Shown: piece by piece, positions 1-6,493 of the stretch
Numbering within the stretch: position 1 is the stretch's first letter
How the letters are laid out: each line of letters opens with the position of its first letter
Assembly: GCF_002506515.1 (NCBI RefSeq)
Contig: NZ_DAXS01000021.1
Location: forward strand, 4,346-15,074
Direction: 5' to 3'
DNA from: Caldivirga sp. UBA161
GTDB lineage: Archaea > Thermoproteota > Thermoprotei > Thermoproteales > Thermocladiaceae
Length of the DNA stretch: 10,729 nucleotides
Notes under the pieces: generated by a model
Seen by the model: the letters and a program-made list of their open reading frames with translations, nothing else
Told to the model about the DNA's origin: nothing
The model's database searches: none
Made by a program: the position numbers and the translations under genes

Positions 1-347
1 CCTGCGAATAAGTCATCGGCCTCAAAGCCGAACCAAAGCATTGGCCCACCCTCAACTTTAGGTAACTTAGCCATTAGCGTGAAGTGGCCGTAGGTGAAGG
101 TATCCCTGGACCTCATGGATACTGTTTGAAGGCCTTTAGGCTTAAAGTACACTGATGATGAGAAGTCAGTGTACTTAACCTCATCGTAATTAACCCTCCA
201 ATACTCACTAGCCCTACAAGCCTGAAACTCCTCCTCAAGGCCAGGCCTAGTGGATGGAACCCTTTTCCAACAGTAGAAGAGGGAATCCACACCACCCTCT
301 ATAGCTGGGGAAGGCCTAAGGGTTCCAGTAACCATATTATCCCTCAT
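1..347 (-). CDS. GH16-like (concanavalin-fold) glycan-active protein, N-terminal part only
   Basis: This is the first 115 codons of a gene that runs off the left edge of the window. The visible protein starts MRDNMVTGTLRPSPAIEGG. From about residue 50 it has the layout of a family 16 glycosidase or laminarinase fold: a beta strand with QTVSMRSRDTFTYG, then YGHFTLMAKLPKVEGGPMLW (residues 86-105). This resembles the conserved YGRFEARIKLPKG..WPAFW block of GH16 enzymes. The catalytic ExDxxE segment would lie beyond the window edge, so activity cannot be judged. The N-terminus has no hydrophobic signal peptide, which suggests an intracellular protein, unlike most GH16 enzymes. ATG at 347 is chosen because the next ATG (335) is only 4 codons inside and a TATA-like element lies at 383-390. 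Family assignment rests on one motif and is moderate; another jelly-roll protein is possible. Confidence 0.6.
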   Translation of the reverse strand, partial: MRDNMVTGTLRPSPAIEGGVDSLFYCWKRVPSTRPGLEEEFQACRASEYWRVNYDEVKYTDFSSSVYFKPKGLQTVSMRSRDTFTYGHFTLMAKLPKVEGGPMLWFGFEADDLFA

Positions 348-807
348 TGGAGTGACTATTAAAGTATTGAACTGGAATCTTCAATTTAAATAATTATTAA
401 ATCCTTAGTATAATTACATAAAAAGTGTAATCGAGATTCGCATTTCATAAGACCATGAGGGGTCATCTTAGCCCAGGTCATCATTGGTTCAGGCCTTGCA
501 AGCTTAATCACCCTAAGCCTAATTAACCAGTCCGTATCTGATTTTTCGATTACTTTTAGGCTTCTATCTTAAGGCTTTTATACTTGTTTATTTCTCTGAC
601 CAGTGAGCCTTGTGAGGAGTTATCCACCTAAAACATGAGTATGGTGGGTCCCTGAGGAGGTGCATGTGAAAGCAAGGAGTGCGCCAATGTGATTTCCAGA
701 GTATGTGGGGTATCTGTACTTTTTAAAGTGATGGTTGTATTAATTACGTGCTAGATTTTGAAAATGCAATCTTATGTGGATGAATACTCCTTGGGAATTA
801 ATTGAAA
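348..807. other. Gene-poor intergenic region, possible decayed ORF
   Basis: No intact gene was found here. The left part holds the promoter of the GH16-like gene. On the plus strand, about 455-570 has a reading frame opening after a stop with a hydrophobic run (VILAQVIIGSGLASLITLSL) and no good start codon. About 645-735 has another plus-strand frame (PEEVHVKARSAPM) broken by TGA codons. These could be remnants of a membrane-protein gene or chance. The minus strand just downstream of the translin stop has two copies of the self-complementary AATTAATT (796-803 and 806-813) separated by GA. No tRNA-like or C/D-box structure was recognised. Confidence 0.4.
383..390 (-). promoter_or_regulatory. 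TATA box of the GH16-like gene
   Basis: On the minus strand this reads TTTAAATT in an AT-rich stretch. Its centre is about 39 nt before the ATG at 347. A start site about 26 nt downstream would give a leader of roughly 10-15 nt. No convincing Shine-Dalgarno sequence precedes the ATG. Confidence 0.4.
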
Positions 808-1386
808 TTAATTATGTGGTTTCCCCCTGTTGAGTGTCTTGTAGAATATTTTCTCGTTTAGCCAATTAATATTATTAGCCACGTAATCAACCTTCTTCCT
901 CATTTCGAAGTCCCTGAACTCCATGTAAAGCATGTCTAGGTAAATGTCCTCCATGGTTTCCTTAGCCTTAAGGGCGTACTCTAGGTTATCCTTAATTAAC
1001 TCCTCAGTGGCCTTCCTAGATAATTCACCTGTGAACTCCATTAATCCATTTAAGTAGGCTAATTCATCAACCCCAACCTCCTCAATGGTGGGTATTCTAC
1101 CACTCTTATTAAACTCATACATTATATAGGCCTCAGCATACTCCTGGAAGCTGACTGCAGCCTTATCATAGTAGAATGGGTACTGTTTAATTAGGCTCAT
1201 TAATGACTCTAACTCCCTCCTCATGTCGCTTAAGTACTTATCCGCCGCCTCCCAATCATTCCTAATAACTGAGTATATAACTGACTTAGATAACCTATTT
1301 AACCTAATGCCAGTGTTAATTACCTTATCCCTGGCATCCTCATACTCCCTTAACTTAGCCTTAATGGAGTCCCTATTAGGCAACAT
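808..1386 (-). CDS. Translin-family protein (archaeal translin/TRAX-like nuclease)
   Basis: The 192-residue protein is almost entirely alpha-helical in character and matches the translin/TRAX fold. It has the family blocks in order: helix 1 with basic residues (about 8-45), QEYAEA (81-86), IPTIEEVGVDELAYLNGL (98-115), TGELSRKA (119-126), and the C-terminal MEDIY plus MRKKVDYVANNI (145-174). In eukaryotes, translin and TRAX form C3PO, an octameric barrel with RNase activity that removes passenger strands or trims tRNA; archaeal members form similar barrels. E82 and E85 in QEYAEA align with the two glutamates used for metal-dependent catalysis in TRAX, so this copy is probably an active nuclease rather than a pure binding subunit. 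The length fits archaeal members. ATG at 1386 is used; the only possible upstream start before an in-frame TAA is a CTG. The gene has its own promoter and sits 70 nt after the TatD-like gene. Confidence 0.85.
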   Translation of the reverse strand: MLPNRDSIKAKLREYEDARDKVINTGIRLNRLSKSVIYSVIRNDWEAADKYLSDMRRELESLMSLIKQYPFYYDKAAVSFQEYAEAYIMYEFNKSGRIPTIEEVGVDELAYLNGLMEFTGELSRKATEELIKDNLEYALKAKETMEDIYLDMLYMEFRDFEMRKKVDYVANNINWLNEKIFYKTLNRGKPHN

Positions 1387-1390
1387 GATT

Positions 1391-1408
1391 CCCAGTTGGC
1401 CACTGGGG
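1391..1408. repeat. Inverted repeat CCCAGT-N5-ACTGGG between TATA box and translin start
   Basis: The arms CCCAGT (1391-1396) and ACTGGG (1402-1407) are perfectly complementary with a 5-nt gap. The repeat covers the expected transcription start region of the translin gene, where a bound repressor would block the polymerase. It shares the core AGCCC(C)AGTGG (read on the minus strand) with the palindrome at 1441-1453. It could also be a small 5'-UTR hairpin if transcription begins upstream of it. Confidence 0.45.
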
Positions 1409-1413
1409 CTTAC

Positions 1414-1422
1414 TTAATATAA
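1414..1422 (-). promoter_or_regulatory. TATA box of the translin gene
   Basis: The minus strand reads TTATATTAA, centred about 32 nt before the ATG at 1386. This spacing predicts a nearly leaderless mRNA, as is usual for first genes in this window. Palindromic motifs lie on both sides of it. Confidence 0.6.
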
Positions 1423-1440
1423 GTTAAGTTGCCTAGCATT

Positions 1441-1453
1441 AGCCCAGTGGGCT
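1441..1453. repeat. 13-bp palindrome AGCCCAGTGGGCT upstream of translin promoter
   Basis: AGCCCA and TGGGCT are perfect inverted complements around one central base. The motif begins 3 nt past the stop codon of the TatD-like gene and lies about 20 nt upstream of the translin TATA box. As RNA the arms could only form a 4-bp stem, so a dimeric-protein DNA site is more likely than a terminator. It pairs with the related motif at 1391-1408, about 48 bp away centre to centre. Confidence 0.45.
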
Positions 1454-1456
1454 TCA

Positions 1457-2323
1457 TTACTCATGCTTAACCCCATATATTTCCTCAATTTCATTAACCA
1501 TTATCCTAAATACATCCCCCTCACTCAATAGTCCCTGGCTCAACGCATTACTAATCCTACTCATTATCCTCCAGGGTGGTATAACCATACCAGGCCTCCT
1601 CGGGTCATCAGCGTAATCACTCTCCACCACTAGGGCCTTAGTTAACTTAACAGCCTCCTCAAACTCACCCCTCCTACCCACTGGTACTGAGGGCGTTAGG
1701 CCATTATCCACAGCTGGCTTAACCATACTTGGCGATGCATGGTGGAGGATGATCCTCCCCTTATCCTTAACCCCAGCCCTATTAGCCAACTCCACTATTG
1801 ATTTAACAGTAACCTCACCCTCCCTCTCAAGGTGTAGGTGAATTACTGCATTGAGGTCTCTTGCAGTACTCATGGCGTACTCAATAACCTCATTACATAA
1901 GTTAATTACACTCCCATTAACACTCCAGTGAGGCCTACCAACCTCCCCAATACCCACTGCCTCACCCCTCTTAATGTACTGTGCGGCTAAGTCAATTGAC
2001 TTAACCATGAATCCCTTAACCTCACTGAAGCCCCAACCGGACTCAAGTAGCCTAACGCACTCAGCTGGGTGTAGGCCAATTACGGCAACTGCCTTAACCC
2101 CCTCCCCCTGAATAATCTTAGTTGACTCAACGGTTAACCTATACAGTTTATCAACACTACTTAAGTCACCTGGGTTTAAGCCTAGGTCCCAGGTTAATAG
2201 GGCTACAACACCCATGAACCAACCCCCAGTCCTCCTAAACCTCCTAGCCACCTCCCTGGGTCCAAGGCCCTTAATTGGGTTAACGTGGGCGTGGTTGTCG
2301 GCTATTGGTAATGCCCCACTCAT
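1457..2323 (-). CDS. TatD-like metal-dependent hydrolase (amidohydrolase superfamily)
   Basis: This 288-residue protein is a predicted (beta/alpha)8 metal-dependent hydrolase of the archaeal TatD-related group. Visible metal-site residues follow the superfamily order: the HxH pair H11/H13 in DNHAHVNP, E127 in VGIGEVGRP, histidines in IHLHLE (H162/H164) and ILHHAS (H194/H195), and D236 in VVESDYADDP. The IGLHPAE block (82-88) is also typical of TatD-like enzymes. TatD proteins are mostly metal-dependent DNases or phosphoesterases, but the substrate of this archaeal branch is not known. The start codon overlaps the stop of the zinc-finger gene in an ATGA, and a ribosome site GAGGTG lies 8 nt upstream, so the two genes are translated from one mRNA. 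It is probably cytoplasmic; no signal peptide is present. Confidence 0.85.
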   Translation of the reverse strand: MSGALPIADNHAHVNPIKGLGPREVARRFRRTGGWFMGVVALLTWDLGLNPGDLSSVDKLYRLTVESTKIIQGEGVKAVAVIGLHPAECVRLLESGWGFSEVKGFMVKSIDLAAQYIKRGEAVGIGEVGRPHWSVNGSVINLCNEVIEYAMSTARDLNAVIHLHLEREGEVTVKSIVELANRAGVKDKGRIILHHASPSMVKPAVDNGLTPSVPVGRRGEFEEAVKLTKALVVESDYADDPRRPGMVIPPWRIMSRISNALSQGLLSEGDVFRIMVNEIEEIYGVKHE

Positions 2324-2898
2324 CCCTGAGGCACCTCAAGCCTATCCTCCCTAAGCCTACCCTCCCTACCTGATGGTGGCTTAATTATGCTGTTTCCAGT
2401 TGGGTCCTCTATGATTAATGTAAATTCCCTAAACCCATTAAGAGCCTCAGTGGCCTCCCTAATGAAGCTAAGCCTCCTCGCCTCAGCCTCACCCTCAAGC
2501 CCACGCATGGCTTCGGCGTACTGTATTAGCCTATACATTAGCCCCTCCAGGGGTGTTATTAGAGCTTCACCCGCTGACCCTGGAGCTAGCGTGAAGCCTA
2601 GGTCAGGGGAGTAGACCTTAGCCTCAGCTGACCTAATTATCCAAGTCCTCTCAATGTCAACCCTATCAGTAACCCTGTAGGTTAACTTAACAGGCCCCTT
2701 ACTGTCTAGGTAAGTAATATCCATGTACCTGAAGCCACAGGTTGAGCAATTCATCACCTCCAGGAGGAGCCTACCAAAGTATGGCGTATTATACACCACA
2801 CCCCTAATGGTTAATGTCCTATTACCACAGACTGGGCACTTATCCACAACCTCATAGACATTCTCAGCGTAGCTGCTTAAATCCTCTAAACCCTCCAT
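2320..2898 (-). CDS. zpr1: ZPR1-type zinc-finger protein
   Basis: The 192-residue protein has a four-cysteine zinc ribbon, C21-x2-C24 and C51-x2-C54, within CPVCGNRTLTIRG and MNCSTCGFRYMD. A ZPR1 core follows: TYRVTDRVDIERTWIIRS (about 75-92), then SAEAKVYSPDLGFTLAPG and the TPLEGL helix start. Eukaryotic ZPR1 carries two such modules and acts as a folding chaperone for elongation factor eEF1A; archaeal proteins have one module. By analogy this protein may act on aEF1A, but that is inference. The tail beyond about residue 165 is charged and unremarkable. It is the first gene of a two-gene unit with the TatD-like hydrolase. ATG at 2898 sits about 28 nt after a TATA box, consistent with a leaderless message. 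Confidence 0.85.
   Translation of the reverse strand: MEGLEDLSSYAENVYEVVDKCPVCGNRTLTIRGVVYNTPYFGRLLLEVMNCSTCGFRYMDITYLDSKGPVKLTYRVTDRVDIERTWIIRSAEAKVYSPDLGFTLAPGSAGEALITPLEGLMYRLIQYAEAMRGLEGEAEARRLSFIREATEALNGFREFTLIIEDPTGNSIIKPPSGREGRLREDRLEVPQG
2332..2337 (-). promoter_or_regulatory. Ribosome binding site of TatD-like gene
   Basis: GAGGTG on the minus strand lies 8 nt before the ATG at 2323, inside the end of the zinc-finger gene. It supports the start that creates the ATGA overlap. Confidence 0.6.
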
Positions 2899-2921
2899 GA
2901 GCCCCCTTTAGGATTAGTTAG

Positions 2922-2929
2922 TAAATAAA
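2922..2929 (-). promoter_or_regulatory. TATA box of the zpr1-tatD unit
   Basis: The minus strand reads TTTATTTA, centred about 28 nt before the ATG at 2898. It lies in the 68-nt gap after etfA, so the ZPR1 unit can be transcribed separately from the fix operon. Read-through from the operon cannot be excluded. Confidence 0.55.
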
Positions 2930-2966
2930 CCTTAAGCATTGATTCATTTAAGGGTTATGCCTTATT

Positions 2967-4019
2967 TTAACTGGGTTTTCTCATTGAGCGCAATACCTCA
3001 AGTAATGCCTGAACCGCCTGCCTATAGTCACTAATTATGCCGTAGTCGGCGTACTCGAAGATTGGGGCATTGGGGTCACTATTAATGGCAACTATTATCT
3101 TAGACTCCTTAATACCGAAAATATGCTGAATAGCCCCACTAACACCCACACCAATATACACTGTGGGCCTAATGGTCTTACCAGTCTGGCCAATCTGCCT
3201 ATCAGTAGGTAACCAACCAGCGTCAGTAACCTTCTTAGTGCCACCAATGGTTCCTCCAAGGGCCTTAGCTAACTCAATGAGGAGCTTAACACCCTCAGGC
3301 CCACTGACTCCTCTTCCAGCCGTAACCACTAGGTCAGCCTTCTCCACTGGTGGTAGGTCACTATCCCCCCTTGTCACTGATTTAACACCAAGTAATACTC
3401 CATTGGGCTTAGGTAGGTTGTTTAAGGACTCCTTAATAATCTCACCCTTACGGCTGGTGTCCCTTGGTGGCGTTGGGAATACGTTAGGCCTGACGCTTGC
3501 TAATTGAGGCCTTCTATTTGGTGTCCTAATGTGGGCTAGTATATTGCCTCCGTAAGTTGGCCTAACTTGATCAAGGTCCCTTGTCTTAACATCAATATCA
3601 AGGTCAGTACAGTCGGCAGTTATACCTGCCCTAAGTGTGTTGGCTACGTATGGCGCCAACTCCCTCCCCCTCTTAGTTGCTGCGAATAAGACCACCTCAG
3701 GCTTATACTTATTAACCAAGTTAACTATCGCTGAGGCGTAGATGTGGGGAATGTAGACTGATAGGGCCTCATCATCAATGTAAATAACCCTATCCGCCCC
3801 ATAGTATATTGGCTCCTTAACTAAGTCACCTAAATTATGCCCAATCATGATTGCTGAAACATCAACATTAATCTTAGACGCTAACTCCCTAGCCTTACCA
3901 ATTAACTGGAGGCTACCGTCCTTTATTACCCCATTCCGATGCTCAACGTAAACCCAAACACCCTTATACTCACTCTTGTTTACCTGAGGCCACTCTGGGC
4001 ATATTTTAACGCTACTCAT
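2967..4019 (-). CDS. etfA: Electron transfer flavoprotein alpha subunit (EtfA/FixB)
   Basis: The 350-residue protein carries the FAD-bearing half of the ETF heterodimer. The N-terminal ETF domain is about residues 20-200. The C-terminal FAD domain shows GRGVSG (235-240), DAGWLPTDRQIGQTGK (266-281), the signature VYIGVGVSGAIQHIFGIKES (287-306), AINSDPNAPIF (311-321) and ADYGI (324-328). With EtfB it would bind two FADs, one in this C-terminal domain and one at the subunit interface used for bifurcation. One deviation is visible: alignment of GGTKKVTDAGW with human GASRAAVDAGF puts Lys262 where the flavin-tuning Arg (human R249) normally sits. The start overlaps etfB in an ATGA, with a GGTGAT ribosome site 6 nt upstream. 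It is the last gene of the operon. Confidence 0.95.
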   Translation of the reverse strand: MSSVKICPEWPQVNKSEYKGVWVYVEHRNGVIKDGSLQLIGKARELASKINVDVSAIMIGHNLGDLVKEPIYYGADRVIYIDDEALSVYIPHIYASAIVNLVNKYKPEVVLFAATKRGRELAPYVANTLRAGITADCTDLDIDVKTRDLDQVRPTYGGNILAHIRTPNRRPQLASVRPNVFPTPPRDTSRKGEIIKESLNNLPKPNGVLLGVKSVTRGDSDLPPVEKADLVVTAGRGVSGPEGVKLLIELAKALGGTIGGTKKVTDAGWLPTDRQIGQTGKTIRPTVYIGVGVSGAIQHIFGIKESKIIVAINSDPNAPIFEYADYGIISDYRQAVQALLEVLRSMRKPS

Positions 4020-4882
4020 GGCTTAATCACCCCCTCCTTAATTAGGTTTTCAATAAGCCACTTAGCCGCCTCCCTTGGATCACCCTTAAATATCTGCTTC
4101 TTCCTCGGTATTGGCTTAGCGTCCTCAATCTTAGCCACTATTGTTGGTGAACCCCTTAAACCAACGCACAGTGGGTCGAGTTTAAGTTCATTATTAGTCA
4201 CTGACTTAACTAAGCCGCTTAACTTAGCTTGAATCTTGCGGTTTAGGCTAATGTCCCTTGGTGGGTTACTGTCCTTGTATACGCTGACTATGACTGGCAT
4301 ATTGTACTCGAACTCCTCATAAACACCCTCATCCTCAAGGTAGCGGGTTAACTTAATAGTCCCCTTCTCCATGTTAACTTCACCGTCAACAACGTAGTAT
4401 AGGTAGGGTAGGCTAAGCCATGAGGCTACTTGGGCAGGCATGTGGGCTGTGGTGGAGTCCGTGGTTTCCTCACCCATGACCACTAGGTTGAAGCCCGGGA
4501 AGAGCTTCTTAATGGTCATGGCCACTGTGTAGGATGTGGCTAATGTATCAGCCCCGGCGAAGACCCTGTCGGTTATTAGGTAGGCTTCATCAGCACCCAT
4601 GCCTATTGTGGATTCAAGGAAGTCCTTACCACTGGGTGGAGCCATGGATAATGTAATGACCCTCCCACCGTACTTATCCTTAAGCCTAAGGGCGAATTCA
4701 AGCGCATTCCTATCATAGGGGTTAAGCATCAGTGGGACGCCCTCCCTAACTAGGTTGTGGGTTACTGGGTCAAGCCTAACAGCAGTTATATTGGGTACAG
4801 CAGCCTTAACAGGTACAATAATTGTTAACTCCTTACCCATGTTTGAGCCTGCATTTGCTGAACTTATAACAGTGGCGCCCAT
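4016..4882 (-). CDS. etfB: Electron transfer flavoprotein beta subunit (EtfB/FixA)
   Basis: The 288-residue protein has the ETF beta fold: IIVPVKAAVPN (21-31), NPYDRNALEFAL (54-65), GADEAYLITDRVFAGADTLAT (96-116), then MGEETTDSTTAHMPAQVASWL (136-156), which corresponds to the nucleotide-contacting DGxTxQVxxxxA block. KLTRYLEDEGVYEE (177-190) resembles the VxRxx(E/D) region associated with bifurcating ETFs, in which a second FAD replaces the AMP of ordinary ETFs. A second Met (M15, MGKELTIIVPVK) would give the usual N-terminus of the family. However, a GGTGAT ribosome site lies 5 nt before the first ATG at 4882 and nothing similar precedes M15, so the longer form is chosen. It follows fixX by 6 nt. 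Confidence 0.93.
   Translation of the reverse strand: MGATVISSANAGSNMGKELTIIVPVKAAVPNITAVRLDPVTHNLVREGVPLMLNPYDRNALEFALRLKDKYGGRVITLSMAPPSGKDFLESTIGMGADEAYLITDRVFAGADTLATSYTVAMTIKKLFPGFNLVVMGEETTDSTTAHMPAQVASWLSLPYLYYVVDGEVNMEKGTIKLTRYLEDEGVYEEFEYNMPVIVSVYKDSNPPRDISLNRKIQAKLSGLVKSVTNNELKLDPLCVGLRGSPTIVAKIEDAKPIPRKKQIFKGDPREAAKWLIENLIKEGVIKP
4026..4031 (-). promoter_or_regulatory. Ribosome binding site of etfA
   Basis: GGTGAT on the minus strand, 6 nt before the ATG at 4019 and inside the 3' end of etfB. It matches the complement of the conserved 3' end of archaeal 16S rRNA (AUCACCUCC). Confidence 0.65.
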
Positions 4883-4887
4883 GACCC

Positions 4888-4893
4888 ATCACC
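4888..4893 (-). promoter_or_regulatory. Ribosome binding site deciding the etfB start
   Basis: GGTGAT overlaps the fixX stop codon and ends 5 nt before the ATG at 4882. It favours this start over the in-frame ATG 14 codons downstream, which lacks such a site. Confidence 0.65.
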
Positions 4894-5185
4894 CAAACCT
4901 ATACTGAACACCGTAACCACTCCTCGGGTAAGTCCACTCAATTGCATTATATGGGCAAACTATCCTACAGGTCCCACACTCCAGGCAGCCCTCATGGGAG
5001 AAGAGCACTGTCCCATCTGACGATAAGGTGTAGCACCTTGCTGGGCAAAGGTGAGTGCAGGGCTTTGCCTCGCATTTACGGCACTTATCAGGGTCAATTA
5101 TCCTAATGTGTGGCCTCTGGCTAACGTCCCAGGCGTTTGAGTTAAGCCTCTCCTCAATGGGTATTCTCCTGTTATCCATGCTCAT
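4889..5185 (-). CDS. fixX: FixX/EtfX ferredoxin-like iron-sulfur subunit
   Basis: The 98-residue protein is a ferredoxin-like partner of FixC. Two cluster motifs are complete: C35-x2-C38-x4-C43-x3-C47-P and C67-x2-C70-x2-C73-x3-C77-P, so two [4Fe-4S] clusters are expected; C51 is an extra cysteine. FixX passes electrons from the EtfAB flavin to FixC and so to quinone at the membrane. The GCLECGTCR..CP segment (66-78) is typical of the family, and the length matches. No other ferredoxin gene is in the window, so the low-potential acceptor of the complex would be encoded elsewhere. The gene overlaps fixC in an ATGA, with GGTGAT 6 nt upstream supporting the first Met rather than Met3. Confidence 0.93.
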   Translation of the reverse strand: MSMDNRRIPIEERLNSNAWDVSQRPHIRIIDPDKCRKCEAKPCTHLCPARCYTLSSDGTVLFSHEGCLECGTCRIVCPYNAIEWTYPRSGYGVQYRFG

Positions 5186-6459
5186 AGGTTCATCACCAGG
5201 CTTAAGGCGTCCTTAGTTAAGTCAACTAGGGTTAAATTACCCTTAGCCCTCATGAACGTGTCCCAAAGCCTCCTAGGTGTTCCATCAACATCAAAGTACC
5301 TACCCATGAATGCGTTAGCCAACATAACGTAATCACTGTATAGTCTAGGATTATTTAAGGCCTTGTGGGCGTTCTTAAAGGCATTGAACTCCCTCATTAT
5401 GAAGCTCTCATTAAGCAACTGCTGGTAAACGGAGAGAGCCTCCTCATCATACTTACCCTCGTCATGAGCCTTAACCACGGCTTCAGCGGCAAGCCTACCA
5501 CTCTCCATTGCGAAGTCAACACCCCTAATTAACACGCCTAAATGCAGTAGGAAGCCTGCAGCATCACCGACCACTAGGTAACCGTTACCGTAAAGCCTAG
5601 GCGGCATAGCCTTTAAGCCCGCTATTGGAGTTAAGTGGGCTGAGTACTCCAGTAATTGACCACCCTTAAGTAGCCTACTTATAAATGGGTGAAGCCTAAA
5701 CTCCTCTATTAAGTCGTAAACAGGCACATCAAGCTTACTGCCGTGCTCAAGGTAGACGACAATGCCTAGTGTTACGGCATCCTTATTAGTGTATAGGAAT
5801 GCACCACCGGGTACGTAGTGGGTTGGGTATCCTGCCAAGGCCCAGGCTAGGCCCTCATCCTCATCTAGGTTAAACCTCTCATTAATCTCACCCCTACTTA
5901 ACTTAATAACCTCCTTAACCCCAAGGCCAACTAAGCTTGGTTGAAGCTTTGGGGCTAGGCCGCTTGACTCTAGGACAAGCCTATTAATGCCCTCAGCCAC
6001 AATAACCACGCCACCGTAAACCTCATCGCTCCCAGACTTAATCCCAACTACCTTACCATCCTTAGTTATTAAGCTATCCACTGGCGTTTCAGTAACCACA
6101 AGTGCCCCAGCTGCCTCAGCCTTCCTACCAAGCCACTCGGTGAAGTTTGATAAGTAGGCTGTGAAGGACTTATGCTCAGTTGCCTTAGCCTCAAACTCAA
6201 CAGTTACTCCACTATCCTTAGTTAACATTGTTAGGCGCTCCTTCCTAACCCAACGCTCCACTGGAGCCTCCTTAACATACTCAGGGTATAGCTTATCAAG
6301 GACGTGGGCGTATATCCTACCACCGTAGACATTCTTACTCCCAGGCTTACGACCCCTCTCAACCACAAGAACCTTAAATCCCCTTGAGGCCAACCTCTGA
6401 GCCGCCGTTAATCCCCCTGGCCCGGCGCCCACAACTATGACGTCAAACCTTTGACTCAC
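5182..6459 (-). CDS. fixC: FixC/EtfC flavoprotein, ETF:quinone oxidoreductase type
   Basis: The 425-residue FAD protein of the FixC family is the quinone-reducing subunit of the EtfABCX complex. It has an N-terminal dinucleotide fold with GAGPGG (11-16) and the ribose-binding E34 in VVERG, then the FixC-type SKNVYGGRIY (41-50). The second FAD motif is GYLVVGDAAGF (293-303), followed by IRGVDFAMESGRLAAEA (311-327). Unlike mitochondrial ETF-QO it contains no cysteine, so its cluster domain is supplied in trans by FixX. There is no transmembrane helix; membrane contact would be peripheral. The start is a GTG at 6459: an in-frame TGA four codons upstream leaves no other choice. It is the first gene of the operon and is preceded by a TATA box. 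Confidence 0.94.
   Translation of the reverse strand: MSQRFDVIVVGAGPGGLTAAQRLASRGFKVLVVERGRKPGSKNVYGGRIYAHVLDKLYPEYVKEAPVERWVRKERLTMLTKDSGVTVEFEAKATEHKSFTAYLSNFTEWLGRKAEAAGALVVTETPVDSLITKDGKVVGIKSGSDEVYGGVVIVAEGINRLVLESSGLAPKLQPSLVGLGVKEVIKLSRGEINERFNLDEDEGLAWALAGYPTHYVPGGAFLYTNKDAVTLGIVVYLEHGSKLDVPVYDLIEEFRLHPFISRLLKGGQLLEYSAHLTPIAGLKAMPPRLYGNGYLVVGDAAGFLLHLGVLIRGVDFAMESGRLAAEAVVKAHDEGKYDEEALSVYQQLLNESFIMREFNAFKNAHKALNNPRLYSDYVMLANAFMGRYFDVDGTPRRLWDTFMRAKGNLTLVDLTKDALSLVMNL
5192..5197 (-). promoter_or_regulatory. Ribosome binding site of fixX
   Basis: GGTGAT on the minus strand, 6 nt before the ATG at 5185 and inside the last codons of fixC. Confidence 0.65.
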
Positions 6460-6493
6460 ATCGACCCCTCATTACTGGTTATTATTAAGCATT

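Noticed and set aside
113..295. Alternative minus-strand frame inside the left-edge gene
   Set aside because: The other minus-strand frame, starting at 347, stays open to the window edge and carries the GH16-like motif.
1223..1417. Plus-strand ORF of 64 codons antisense to translin
   Set aside because: It lies wholly opposite the 5' part of a convincing translin gene and its promoter; composition mirrors the sense codons.
3163..3507. Plus-strand ORF of 114 codons antisense to etfA
   Set aside because: The opposite strand encodes the strongly conserved FAD domain of EtfA; the antisense frame is Pro/Leu/Ser-rich, as expected of a shadow.
3939..4232. Plus-strand ORF across the etfB-etfA junction
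   Set aside because: It is antisense to two confident genes, has no promoter or ribosome site, and resembles no family.
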